64,000 nucleotides of DNA. Source: Candidatus Saccharicenans subterraneus. Lineage in GTDB: Bacteria > Acidobacteriota > Aminicenantia > Aminicenantales > Saccharicenantaceae. Each line of letters opens with the position of its first letter. Positions within the stretch are counted from its first letter, which is position 1. The stretch spans positions 79,143-143,142 of the forward strand of contig QUAH01000008.1 in NCBI GenBank assembly GCA_003426165.1. The letters are read 5' to 3'. The notes under the pieces are model-generated. The model worked only from the letters and a program-made list of their open reading frames with translations, was not told where the DNA came from and did no database searches. This document shows, piece by piece, positions 40,527 to 50,312 of the stretch. Made by a program: the position numbers and the translations under genes.

Positions 40527-41501
40527 ATGAACGGGGTTCAGATAAGGAAGGTCAGTTTTATCGCCCCATCCACCTGTCTGCCCCTGTGCGAGAAGGGCCT
40601 GGTCAACAAGACCATCCGTCGCCTCAAGAAAATCCTGGGCCCGGTTGACATCGAGCTGAGCCCTCACCTCTTCTCCAGCGACCAGCTCATCGACCACGTC
40701 ACCGCACCCATCGACGCCAGGGCCGAGGTCTTCAAGAAGGCCATCCGGGAATCTGACCTGATCATGTCCGTGGCCGGAGGCACCGGAGCCGAGGATATAC
40801 TGTTCAAGATAGACCAGAAGGACTACCAGGTTATTAAAAAGCGAAAGCCCATTTTCATGGGCTTTTCCGATTTCACCTTCCTGCTCAACGACATCCATTA
40901 CCACACCCGCATCCCGGCGGTCTACTTCCCCACCCTGCGCCTGGGCCCTGGAAATTTCAAAAAGATGGCTTCCCTGCTGTTCGACGAGCCGGTAACCTAC
41001 CACGGCATGCTCTGGCTGACCCGGCCGCCGAAAAGGAGGCTGTCCGGAGTGCCGCTCGGCGGGAACCTGTCAACTTTCGTCAATTACCTCAACCGCAAGA
41101 ATCCACCCAAGTACAACTGGAAAAGATACGTCCTGTTTTTTGAAGATGTCCAGATTGACGTCGAGGACCTCCACCGGCTGCTGGCCGCCCTGCGCCGGCA
41201 CAAGGTCTTCAACGAAATCCGCGGCCTGGTCATCGGGTCGATGGCCTATTACAGCAAGAACGGCAATTACCGGATGATCCAGAGGGAACACCTCCGGTTT
41301 GTCAGGAATTACCTGCGGGACATCATCAAGAAAAGGGAGCTGCGGGGAAATCCCCTGCCCATCCTGGCCGTTTCCAACTTCGGCCACAACATTCCCGACG
41401 ACCTGATGGCCGTGCCCATCGGCGGGCACGTGGTCATCGACCGTTACAAGAACATCACCTTCCGCTTGCATCGCCCGCGAAAGAACGGCCGCAAAGTTTA
41501 A
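40527..41501 (+). CDS. LD-carboxypeptidase (muramoyltetrapeptide carboxypeptidase, S66)
   Basis: SFIAPST, SVAGGTGAEDIL, nucleophile region IFMGFSDFTFLL, GNLSTF. Confidence 0.87.
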   Translation: MNGVQIRKVSFIAPSTCLPLCEKGLVNKTIRRLKKILGPVDIELSPHLFSSDQLIDHVTAPIDARAEVFKKAIRESDLIMSVAGGTGAEDILFKIDQKDYQVIKKRKPIFMGFSDFTFLLNDIHYHTRIPAVYFPTLRLGPGNFKKMASLLFDEPVTYHGMLWLTRPPKRRLSGVPLGGNLSTFVNYLNRKNPPKYNWKRYVLFFEDVQIDVEDLHRLLAALRRHKVFNEIRGLVIGSMAYYSKNGNYRMIQREHLRFVRNYLRDIIKKRELRGNPLPILAVSNFGHNIPDDLMAVPIGGHVVIDRYKNITFRLHRPRKNGRKV

Positions 41502-41642
41502 GCACTGCGCGGGCGGGGAATCATCAAGCTTCACTAGCCCAGGCTTTAATACTCTTTAAACAAACAAGACTCGGACATTCACCAGACTAACGTTAACATA
41601 TTTATAATCAAATGGTTATAATAAGCGCCGGGCTGACCTAAC

Positions 41643-41712
41643 GTAGCCCTGGCCTGAAGAGTTTTCGTCACCCGGAGTATTGTCAAATACAGATATTAAG
41701 TCATCGACAGAA
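41643..41712 (+). repeat. diverged intergenic repeat, copy 1
   Basis: Ungapped alignment by eye to 42038-42107; core CGGAG..TTGT.AAA.ACAGATATTAA. Confidence 0.5.
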
Positions 41713-42037
41713 ATAATATTGTCCTGTGTCTAATTCTAGATTTGCTAAGTTTATCGAGTGACATTTGACCGCGTAAATAAAAATCTATTTGTGAAAATAA
41801 AAAATATTTTCGTGAACACTTCAGGGTCTTTGTTTCCTTCGGTGAGGCCATACATGAGGCTCATCGCTTCCTACCTTAAGGAATACACAGAAGACTGGGC
41901 TAATGATTATGCCTGCAACAAGCCAGAGCGGTTCAGGCAGTTGTTAGAAAGTTCGGCGGCTCAGGACGCCAACTGAGGCTTAAAATGTAGAGATTGCGGT
42001 GGCCAAGTTGCTAACAAATCTCGACATGGTCCCTTTA

Positions 42038-42107
42038 GTAGCTGCCGCTCGAAAAGTGATCGATGCTCGGAGCTTTGTAAAACACAGATATTAAAAAATT
42101 GATAGTT
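42038..42107 (+). repeat. diverged intergenic repeat, copy 2
   Basis: Pairs with 41643-41712 at a constant 395-bp offset. Confidence 0.5.
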
Positions 42108-42230
42108 AGAATACAAATTGACGCGGGCAACAAAATTTGGGGCGAAACTGTTAAGAAAATTTGATCAAGTTATTCTGTATAAAGAATTCTATGTTCAGCG
42201 TCTTATCGCAGAAAAAAATTTCGTTGCTTC

Positions 42231-43139
42231 TCACCTCCGCAGGTAGGCCAGGGCCTGCATGGCCGCCACACAACCCTCGCCCACGGCCGAAGCCACCTGC
42301 AGGCTGCCGCAGGTTACATCGCCGGCGGCATAGACACCTTCCAGGTTAGTTTTCTGGTTGCGGTCAACCAGCAGGCACTGCTTCTGGTCGAGCTGCAACC
42401 CGGCCTTGGTGAAAAGTGAAGTGCTCGGAATCTCGCGGAAAACAAAAACGGCCGAGACCGGAATTTCTTCCTGCTGCCCGTCTTTTTCCACCACCACCTT
42501 TTCCACCCTCTTTTCGCCGACTATCGCTTTGAGTTCATAATTCGCCAGGACCGTTATGCCTCTGGCCCTGAGCTTTTCCAGCTCTGGTTCATGTTCGGGC
42601 TTGATTTTCCTTCCGGTGACCAGCTTGACCTTGCAGCCCATCTGGTCGAGCTCCAGAACCTCGTCCATGGCTTCTTCAGAAAGCCCGTAGGCCAGCACTT
42701 CCCGGCCGCGATAAAGTGGCCCGTCGCAGGTGGCACAGTAGCTGACCCCGCGCCCGGTCAGCTCTTCTTCCCCGGGAATCATTCTTTCCTTACTCAACGG
42801 CTTCCCGGTGGCAATGATGATGGCCTTGGCTTCAATAAAGGCGCTCTTGGTGGTCACGTACTTGGGCTGGCCTTCCAGGGCCAGGGCCAGGGCATCTTCC
42901 TTGAGTATCTCGGCCCCGTGATGTCTGGCCTGCTCCAGGAATTTATTAAGAAGCTCCTGGCTGTTTATGCTGAGAAAACCGGGATAATTCTCTATTTCGT
43001 AGCCGATGGCCATCCGCGAAGGATTTCGCCCTTCCAGAACCAGGGCTTTCTTCCTGGCCCGGGCCACGTACAGGGCAGCGGTCAGGCCGGCCGGACCGGC
43101 TCCGATTATCAACACATCTGTTTTTATGTTCTTAACCAT
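42231..43139 (-). CDS. trxB: thioredoxin reductase / FAD-dependent pyridine nucleotide-disulfide oxidoreductase
   Basis: VLIIGAGPAGLTAALYVARA, GVSYCATCDGPLYRGREVLAYG, GVYAAGDVTCGSLQVASAVGEGCVAA; RBS GGAGG before MVKN. Confidence 0.9.
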   Translation of the reverse strand: MVKNIKTDVLIIGAGPAGLTAALYVARARKKALVLEGRNPSRMAIGYEIENYPGFLSINSQELLNKFLEQARHHGAEILKEDALALALEGQPKYVTTKSAFIEAKAIIIATGKPLSKERMIPGEEELTGRGVSYCATCDGPLYRGREVLAYGLSEEAMDEVLELDQMGCKVKLVTGRKIKPEHEPELEKLRARGITVLANYELKAIVGEKRVEKVVVEKDGQQEEIPVSAVFVFREIPSTSLFTKAGLQLDQKQCLLVDRNQKTNLEGVYAAGDVTCGSLQVASAVGEGCVAAMQALAYLRR

Positions 43140-43622
43140 CTCTGCCTCCACTCTTATTTCTCTCTATTATCCCTTGCCGGCTTCGCCCCGTCAACCAGCG
43201 AGCTACCCAGCGTATTTCCAAAAACCATATTTTCAAGTATTAACAGCCCGGGTATAAGCAACCTTCTTATCAGCCACTTAGATCTGAAGGCCTTATATTT
43301 TCGGCAATTTTAATTAATCTTTTATTTCAGGTTAACCAGGCTGCAGGATATGACTCCACGTCTTTTCATTAACCCGGTCTAAATACACCAGAAAACCCCT
43401 GCCCAAACCAAGAGAAACCTTCGGGATCCAGATGCTGCCAGAACAGACTATTTTATTTGGACCTCCGGTCTCGAAGCCGGGTTTGATCTGGGATTTTCCG
43501 CTTTTTACATTGGACTTCTCATCGCCCATCTAATAAGCTTCCCGGTTTTCGCACCTCTTTAAATTCTACCTGCCCTCAGTCCAGGGCAACTTCTTCTGAT
43601 AAGAGACCGCTCGCAAAGGACC

Positions 43623-43648
43623 AATATATGAATGAGTATTCATATATT
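43623..43648. promoter_or_regulatory. perfect 11-bp palindrome (operator-like)
   Basis: AATATATGAAT-GAGT-ATTCATATATT. Confidence 0.5.
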
Positions 43649-43978
43649 AGAGGCTTTTTGCCCGGGAGCCGGGTCTTTCCGAATCTTATTCTTAAGCTTT
43701 CCCTGTGGACAAGATGATAACAATTTTAAGGTAATTAAAATGACGGACAATCAATCCGTCCGGTAGCCTGGCTTTCTAATTTCATATTTTAGCCCTTACT
43801 TATGCCTGTCTCCACTTAGGATTACTCTCTGGCCAAATTTATTTTGATCAAACGGAACGGCGGCCTAATGCGCCCGTGATTAAGCTTTCGCCTCTTTCAC
43901 TTTCTTTCCTCCTCTAATTATTGTCATTATTGTCATTCGACTCAAAATCAAGGAAAATTAGGGCGAACGAGGTGTGCC

Positions 43979-46900
43979 ATGAATAGATTTAATTATTCAG
44001 ACCCGACATCAATCCGGTTTTCATCGCCGAAAAAGATCTCGAAGCCATCCTTTCTTCTTAGAAAACAAGCAGAAATGCTCTTGTCTTCATCTCTTTTTTC
44101 TTTCAATTCTATTAAGAAAGCTGAAGCATCTGCTCGATGCACGGATAAAAACAAAAATGAAATAATTAACCTGGTTCGTTCCTCTGAGCAAAACGGTACT
44201 GCTTATCTACCGCGAACTAAGCAAAAAGCTGCCGTCACCGGAAGCCCCTACCATTCTGAAGCAAGGCCTAAAACAACCACCAGAAAAATCCATCAAAGCC
44301 GGTCCTGGCCAGGCCCGGTGATAAAATTGACTGCTTTCCTTTCCATCCTTCTAATCTTTCTATCTTTTATGCTCCCGGCTTCAGGCCAGACGGTCTCCCA
44401 ACCCGAATTAAAAAAGATAACTCTCTCCATCAACCTGAAAAACGGGTTGACCATAAAAAGCCTCACGCTGGCGGACGGTCGGGAAATCACTCCGGCCTCT
44501 CCCCTGCCACTTTTCAGCCTTCTCCTTTCGGATAAATTATTTTCGGCAGCCAGCATAAAGCCAGAAACCGGGCGAGAGCTTTCCAAACTCTTTACCTCAG
44601 ACAAAACAACAACCCTCGGCGTTTCTTCCACTCAGGAATTCCTGGAGTTCAACCTCGATGGCAGGCTAAAGGCCCGGCTCACTGCCAGAACTTCAGCCTA
44701 CCCCGGCCTCAACCTGGCCCTGAAGCTGGAAAATGTCAGCCCGGAAAAGGTAAAAGTTGAAAACCTGGTGCCGCTTTCTGAAGGCCCCGACCGCGTCTAT
44801 ATCACTGCCGGCCTGCCCAATAAGTGGCCCCACTACCTCAGCCGGACTCTCCTCTATCGCCCGGGCAAAAAACCCCTGGGCATCCTGCTCCCCGATAACG
44901 CCTGGCACCTCGGTTTCTGCGACCTGGAAGTGGCCCCGGGCCTCAACCTCACCGCCCTGGCCCGCCGCGACCGCAGCGAAAAAACGGAAATCCGCCGCTG
45001 GGCAGCCACCCTGGAACCCGGCGGTTCGCTGGAATACAACCTGTACCTTGATGTTCATCCGGCTCAGACTGCGCCCTACTCCGGCCTGGCCTCCGAGCTT
45101 CTCTTTCCGCCAGAGCCCTGGTTCGGCGGCCTGCAAATGATGTTCCAGCAGCGGTATCTCTATGACGTGGAAAAATTTGACAACAGCCTCTACCAGCGCC
45201 AGGACCTGGCCTGGGTCAGGAAAGCCTACTTCATGCTGTTGCAGTTCGCCTGGGACCACACCTATTACGACCGGCAGGCTCAGAAATACACCTTTTACGA
45301 AAACCTGTTAGCCTGGGACCGGCTCATCGGCAGCGTGGATATTTACTCTCTCTGGCCGACCTGGCCGCGCCTGGGACTTGACCAGCGCAACCAGTGGGAC
45401 ATGTACCGCGACCTCCCCGGCGGACTGGCCGAGCTCAAAAAGCAGGTGGCTTACGTCCACCAGAAGGGCAAAAAATATTTCATCTCCTACAACCCCTGGG
45501 ATGAAAGCACCCGCCGCGAAGAGCATCTTGAGGCGATGGAAGGCATACTGCGTGACCTCAACGCCGATGGCGTCATCCTGGACACCTGGGGCGAATCCAG
45601 CCGCGAATTCCAGGCCATGGCTGACCGGGTCAAGCCCGGTATCATCATGTACAGCGAGGGGATGGCCGTGCCCAAAGACATGCAGGGAATCGTCACCGGA
45701 AGGGTCCACGACGCCCTGTACCTCCCGCCGCCGCTCAACACCAACAAGTTCATCAAGCCCGATAACGCCATCTTCCGTGTGATTCAGCTCGGTGAAGGCC
45801 GTTTCCGGCGCGAGGCCTCGGTGGCCTTCTTTAACGGCTACGGAACTGAAATAAACACCATGCGCCCCGGCCGCCCAGAAACCGTCGAAGAAGACCTGCT
45901 CTACCTGGGCCGGACCCTGAAGATCCTGCGCGAGAACCATTCGGCCTTCATCAGTCCGGACTGGATTCCGCTCTACCCGGTGCTTGAAGACGGCCTCTGG
46001 GCCAACTGCTGGCCGGCTGAAAACAAGGTCATTTTCACCGTCTTCAGCCTGAAGCCCGAGGGCTACCGCGGTCCGCTCATCCCGATCCGAGAAAAACCAG
46101 GCTATCACTATGTCAGCCTCTGGCGGCACGAAGAGCTCAAGCCGGAAAAGGTCGGGGACCGCCTCTACCTCCCGGCCGAGCTCGAGGCCTTCGGCCAGTA
46201 CCACCTGGACACCCGCCTGGAGGGGGCGATAGACTGCCTGGCTGCCCTGCCGGAAATCATCCAGGCCCGGAGATACCGGGACAAAATTGCCGTAAAACTG
46301 GCTGTAAAGCCCGCAGACGGGCGATTGGTGATTACCCCCGGCAATGTGTCTTACCAGGCCAGATCGGCCGTTTTTCCGGCCTCTGACGTGGAATTTTCCC
46401 TCTGGGAGCTTTTCCAGGGGAAGGGGGAAAAGGTGGTCATTCAGCTTTTCTCGGCCGGGGGCGAATTGCTGGACGAGGCCATTATCCCCCTGCCGGCGGC
46501 CCTGCCGCGGCTGGTCAACCCGGTCAAGCCCACCCCGCTGGCCGACCGGGCGCCCGAAGGTATGGTGGAAATCCCGGCCGGAAAATACCTCTATACCACC
46601 GTGGGCAACCCGGACGACGCCAACCCGGTCATCCCCTATCCTGAAAAGGCCGACCGGGAAGAACTGCTGATGCCGCGCTTTTTCATGGACAGGTACCCGG
46701 TGACCAATGCCCAGTTTGCCCTGTTCCTGAAAAAATCAGGCTACCGCCCGAAAGACCCGACCAATTTCCTCAAACACTGGGTAAATGGCAGGCCGCCGGC
46801 CGGCCAGGAAAACCACCCGGTGGTCTGGGTCAGCCTGGAAGATGCCGAGGCCTACGCCCGCTGGGCCGGAAAGCGCCTGCCGACCGAAGCCGAGTGGCAG

Positions 46901-47266
46901 TATGCTGCCCAGGGCAATGACGGTCGCCAGTATCCCTGGGGTAATGAACTGGACCCGGCCCGTTGCAACAATAAGTCAGGTCAGACCACGGCCGTGGATG
47001 CTCACCGCGCCGGGGCCAGCCCCTTCGGCGTGGAGGACCTGGTTGGCAACGTCTGGCAGCTGACGGCAGATGTCTATGACAACGGAGTTTATTCTTACGT
47101 GATGATAAAGGGCGGAAGCTATTATTCGCCGGAAGCCAGCATCTGGTACCCGAAAAGCGGCCCGCTGCCGGTGGCCCGCCAGCAGACGCTGCTACTCATC
47201 TCGCCGGGCCTGGACCGCAACGCCACGGTCGGATTCCGCTGCGTCAAAGACGCCGTGCAGAAGTGA
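43979..47266 (+). CDS. large secreted/anchored protein: glycosidase-like region fused to C-terminal FGE/SUMF1-fold domain
   Basis: TM/signal VIKLTAFLSILLIFLSFMLPASG; TIM-barrel-like segment KKYFISYNPWDE..LNADGVILDTWGESS..IIMYSEGM; C-term MVEIPAGKYLYTTVG..FFMDRYPVTNAQFALFLKKSGYRP..WVSLEDAEAYARWAGKRLPTEAEWQYAA..GNVWQLTAD..VGFRCVKD. The start may be GTG 44318. Confidence 0.82.
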   Translation: MNRFNYSDPTSIRFSSPKKISKPSFLLRKQAEMLLSSSLFSFNSIKKAEASARCTDKNKNEIINLVRSSEQNGTAYLPRTKQKAAVTGSPYHSEARPKTTTRKIHQSRSWPGPVIKLTAFLSILLIFLSFMLPASGQTVSQPELKKITLSINLKNGLTIKSLTLADGREITPASPLPLFSLLLSDKLFSAASIKPETGRELSKLFTSDKTTTLGVSSTQEFLEFNLDGRLKARLTARTSAYPGLNLALKLENVSPEKVKVENLVPLSEGPDRVYITAGLPNKWPHYLSRTLLYRPGKKPLGILLPDNAWHLGFCDLEVAPGLNLTALARRDRSEKTEIRRWAATLEPGGSLEYNLYLDVHPAQTAPYSGLASELLFPPEPWFGGLQMMFQQRYLYDVEKFDNSLYQRQDLAWVRKAYFMLLQFAWDHTYYDRQAQKYTFYENLLAWDRLIGSVDIYSLWPTWPRLGLDQRNQWDMYRDLPGGLAELKKQVAYVHQKGKKYFISYNPWDESTRREEHLEAMEGILRDLNADGVILDTWGESSREFQAMADRVKPGIIMYSEGMAVPKDMQGIVTGRVHDALYLPPPLNTNKFIKPDNAIFRVIQLGEGRFRREASVAFFNGYGTEINTMRPGRPETVEEDLLYLGRTLKILRENHSAFISPDWIPLYPVLEDGLWANCWPAENKVIFTVFSLKPEGYRGPLIPIREKPGYHYVSLWRHEELKPEKVGDRLYLPAELEAFGQYHLDTRLEGAIDCLAALPEIIQARRYRDKIAVKLAVKPADGRLVITPGNVSYQARSAVFPASDVEFSLWELFQGKGEKVVIQLFSAGGELLDEAIIPLPAALPRLVNPVKPTPLADRAPEGMVEIPAGKYLYTTVGNPDDANPVIPYPEKADREELLMPRFFMDRYPVTNAQFALFLKKSGYRPKDPTNFLKHWVNGRPPAGQENHPVVWVSLEDAEAYARWAGKRLPTEAEWQYAAQGNDGRQYPWGNELDPARCNNKSGQTTAVDAHRAGASPFGVEDLVGNVWQLTADVYDNGVYSYVMIKGGSYYSPEASIWYPKSGPLPVARQQTLLLISPGLDRNATVGFRCVKDAVQK

Positions 47267-47591
47267 AAATAAAGTTGGAGAGTGAAAGCGGCGGCTCTTG
47301 GCCAGGCTGATGGTTCAGACAATTTAGCCGGCTCAAATCAAGATTCAGAAAGAAAGATACCAACCCCGGTAAATTACTTTTTCTCTGCCTTGATTTTTTT
47401 ACAGGATCTGCGCTCTGGGAGATGGGTTTATTCGCCAGAAATCCGGAATTTTAGTAAAAATTCAGCCTAAATCTGGATTTCTGTTAATAAAAAGGCTTTA
47501 CACTTTAAGAAATAAAACAGGCCACCAGGGAAATCTAATGGCTCCCGGAAATGGACGATTAAATTATCAATTTTTAGAATTTCGAGTTGGC

Positions 47592-48032
47592 TCAGGAATT
47601 CTTGATGAACTCGAAGTTCAGGATGCCGTTCTCCTCCACTTCCCGCTCGTACTTGCGCAGGTAAACGGACTTCTTGTTCAGGTATTCTTCCAGGTCAATC
47701 TTGTCCAGCGGGGTGCTGCCATATTCCTTCAGGGCATCACGCTCAGCCAGGCGGTTGATGAGCTCTTCCCAGAAGCAGAAGCCGTCGTAATCGCTGATGA
47801 AATCGTGCATGCTCTCTTCAAAATCGTAGGACGGCAGGTACTTGCCCTCGGTCTCGTCCTTGACCGCTTTGCCCTCCAGGCCGGCGGCTTCGGCCTGGGA
47901 GAATATATGCGAAACCACGTCGGAATATTCTTCCAGGTAGTCGTCGGTGCGATAGGCATTGACCATCCAGTTTCCGAGATAGACCAGCTCCAGCAGCTTC
48001 TCATACTGCTCCTTGTTTAGCTTGAGTTCCAT
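47592..48032 (-). CDS. hypothetical acidic cytoplasmic protein
   Basis: MELKLNKEQYEKLLELVYLGNWMVNAYRTDDYLEEY..., RBS AAGGAG before ATG 48032. Confidence 0.7.
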   Translation of the reverse strand: MELKLNKEQYEKLLELVYLGNWMVNAYRTDDYLEEYSDVVSHIFSQAEAAGLEGKAVKDETEGKYLPSYDFEESMHDFISDYDGFCFWEELINRLAERDALKEYGSTPLDKIDLEEYLNKKSVYLRKYEREVEENGILNFEFIKNS

Positions 48033-48722
48033 GGATTTCTCCTTAATAAATGCGAATCTGTGCTTCCAGTATAATGGAAATGCCGGGCAAAGACAAACGC
48101 CCGCGGAGTAAGGCCCGGTTGATGACATGGGCCCGGACCCGGCGATGATCTTCCTTTCGCGCCGGCGTTCTGGACTTATGCTTCAAAAGTTTTAAGCCAC
48201 CCTTTTATTCCTAAATACCCAACCCTGAGATTAATAAAAGTGCAGTTTGACCTGCCCTCGGAAACCAGTCGCTTTAATTTCACCGATAGATGAAAAGTGC
48301 GTAAATCTGATGAATACTTCGTTATTCAACCATTTATCAGGCTTTATTTCACATAGTTCGAGACTGCAATTCTTTTTTAATTTTTTATCTCGATCTTGGC
48401 AACCGCATGCAGAGATTGTGCCACCGACCCCATAGTGGATGGGGACCCAATGGCCCCACGGTATCAAGCAGGATTATGTCTGAATTTTAAAAGAAACGGT
48501 TGACGGCGTTGCCAAAAGAAAGTCTTGGAAGGTGACTGTTGGGGCAACCGACGGGACTGGTTACCGGGGCCAGCGGCGCCATCCCGACACAATCGGAGCA
48601 ACTCAGATCTGGTGAGAAATGCCAGGCAAAAATCATGTCTTTTAATAGAAATCCATGCTCCTCTGATTCGGATTTGATTTGTAGATACAGCCCGGTCCAT
48701 TTTTGTGGTAAAAATATAGGAA

Positions 48723-50312
48723 ATGAGCCGCCGCCAGAAACTCCCGGAGAAACCCAGCCTGGAATTCACCCCGGAATTTCAGCGGACCCTGGACCTTCTG
48801 GAAAATACCAACAAGTCGGTTTTCATCACCGGGCGGGCCGGCACCGGCAAATCAACCCTGCTTGATTACTTCCGAAATAACACGAACAAGAAGGTCGTCG
48901 TCCTGGCCCCGACCGGCGTGGCCGCCCTCAACGTTGGCGGCCAGACAATTCATTCCTTCTTCGGATTCCGCCCGGACATCACCCTGGACCGGGTCAAGAA
49001 ACTTTCGGCCATGAAGCGGGCTCTCATCAAGAACTTAGATGCCATGATCATCGACGAAATCTCCATGGTCCGGGCCGACCTGCTGGACTGCGTGGATAAA
49101 GCCCTGCGGATAAACCGGGAGTTTCCCGAGCTGCCCTTCGGCGGGCTGCAGATGATTCTCATTGGCGACCTCTACCAGCTTCCACCGGTGGTAACCAACA
49201 GCGAAAAGCCGGCCTTCAGCCTTCACTATGACTCGCCTTATTTTTTCTCGGCCCGGGCTTTTAACGACCCGAACTTCGAGCTGGAATTTGTGGAGCTGGA
49301 AAAAGTCTTCAGGCAGAAAGAGGCTGCTTTCCTGGAACTCCTGAACGCCATCCGCAACCGGTCCATAACCGAGGAGCAACTGGCCCGGCTTAATGCCCGT
49401 TGCCTGCCCGATTTCGTGCCGCCCGAAGACCGTTTTTACATCACGCTGACCAGCACCAACGAGGCCGCCGACCGCATCAACCAGGAAAAGCTGGAAAGGC
49501 TGCCCGGAGCCGGTCGCCGCTACATGGGTGTTCTGGCGGGCGAGTTTGACCCCGACAGCCTGCCGGCTTCCAGAATCCTGGCCCTGAAGGAAGGGGCCCA
49601 GGTGATGCTCCTTAACAACGATGCCTACGATCGCTGGGTTAACGGCAGCATCGGCCGGGTGGAAGAAATCATCGAGGCCGAGGACAAGCCCGACGTGGTT
49701 ATGGTCCGGTTGCTTGATGGCTCGCTGGTCGATGTCCTGCCCCACGAGTGGGAAATTTTTGAATACGAGTACGACCGGAAGAAAAACAAGATCGTTAGCC
49801 GGGTGACCGGAACCTTCACCCAGTATCCCCTGCGCCTGGCCTGGGCCGTGACCATTCACAAGAGCCAGGGCAAGACCTTTGACCGGGTGGTGGTGGATAT
49901 CGGGCGCGGGACCTTCGCCCCTGGCCAGGTCTACGTGGCCCTCAGCCGCTGCACCAGCTTTGAGGGCCTGGTGCTCAAGAAGCCCATCAAGAAGGGCCAC
50001 ATAATGATGGATTACCGGGTGGTTCGCTTCCTGACCCAGTTCCAGTACCGGAAGGCCGAGGAGCAAATCCCGGTCGAGTTAAAGAGGCAGAGAATCAAGG
50101 AAGCCATTAAGAAGAAAAGGCTCCTGGAAATCACCTACCTCAAGCCCGATGATACCAAGAGCCGGCGCAAGGTGCGGCCGGTATCAATGGGAACGATGGA
50201 ATACCGCGGCCGGACTTTCGAAGCCCTGGTGGCTCACTGCTTCCTGCGGGACGAGGAGCGCCATTTTCGCCTGGACCGTATCCTGGACTTAAAGATTGTG
50301 GAAGACTCCTGA
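48723..50312 (+). CDS. Pif1-family DNA helicase with C-terminal WYL domain
   Basis: SVFITGRAGTGKSTLLDYFR, LAPTGVAALNVGGQTIHSFF, MIIDEISMVRADLLD, RLAWAVTIHKSQGKTFDRVVVDIG, VYVALSRCTS; C-term LLEITYLKPDDTKSRRKVRPVSMGTMEYRGRTFEALVAHCFLRDEERHFRLDRILDL. Confidence 0.9.
   Translation: MSRRQKLPEKPSLEFTPEFQRTLDLLENTNKSVFITGRAGTGKSTLLDYFRNNTNKKVVVLAPTGVAALNVGGQTIHSFFGFRPDITLDRVKKLSAMKRALIKNLDAMIIDEISMVRADLLDCVDKALRINREFPELPFGGLQMILIGDLYQLPPVVTNSEKPAFSLHYDSPYFFSARAFNDPNFELEFVELEKVFRQKEAAFLELLNAIRNRSITEEQLARLNARCLPDFVPPEDRFYITLTSTNEAADRINQEKLERLPGAGRRYMGVLAGEFDPDSLPASRILALKEGAQVMLLNNDAYDRWVNGSIGRVEEIIEAEDKPDVVMVRLLDGSLVDVLPHEWEIFEYEYDRKKNKIVSRVTGTFTQYPLRLAWAVTIHKSQGKTFDRVVVDIGRGTFAPGQVYVALSRCTSFEGLVLKKPIKKGHIMMDYRVVRFLTQFQYRKAEEQIPVELKRQRIKEAIKKKRLLEITYLKPDDTKSRRKVRPVSMGTMEYRGRTFEALVAHCFLRDEERHFRLDRILDLKIVEDS

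Noticed and set aside
45308-46204. 298-aa antisense ORF in the FGE-fusion gene
   Set aside because: Same GC-rich mirror-frame effect; no motif.
49035-50066. 343-aa minus-strand ORF opposite the Pif1 gene
   Set aside because: Antisense shadow without motifs; Pif1 motifs on plus strand are complete.
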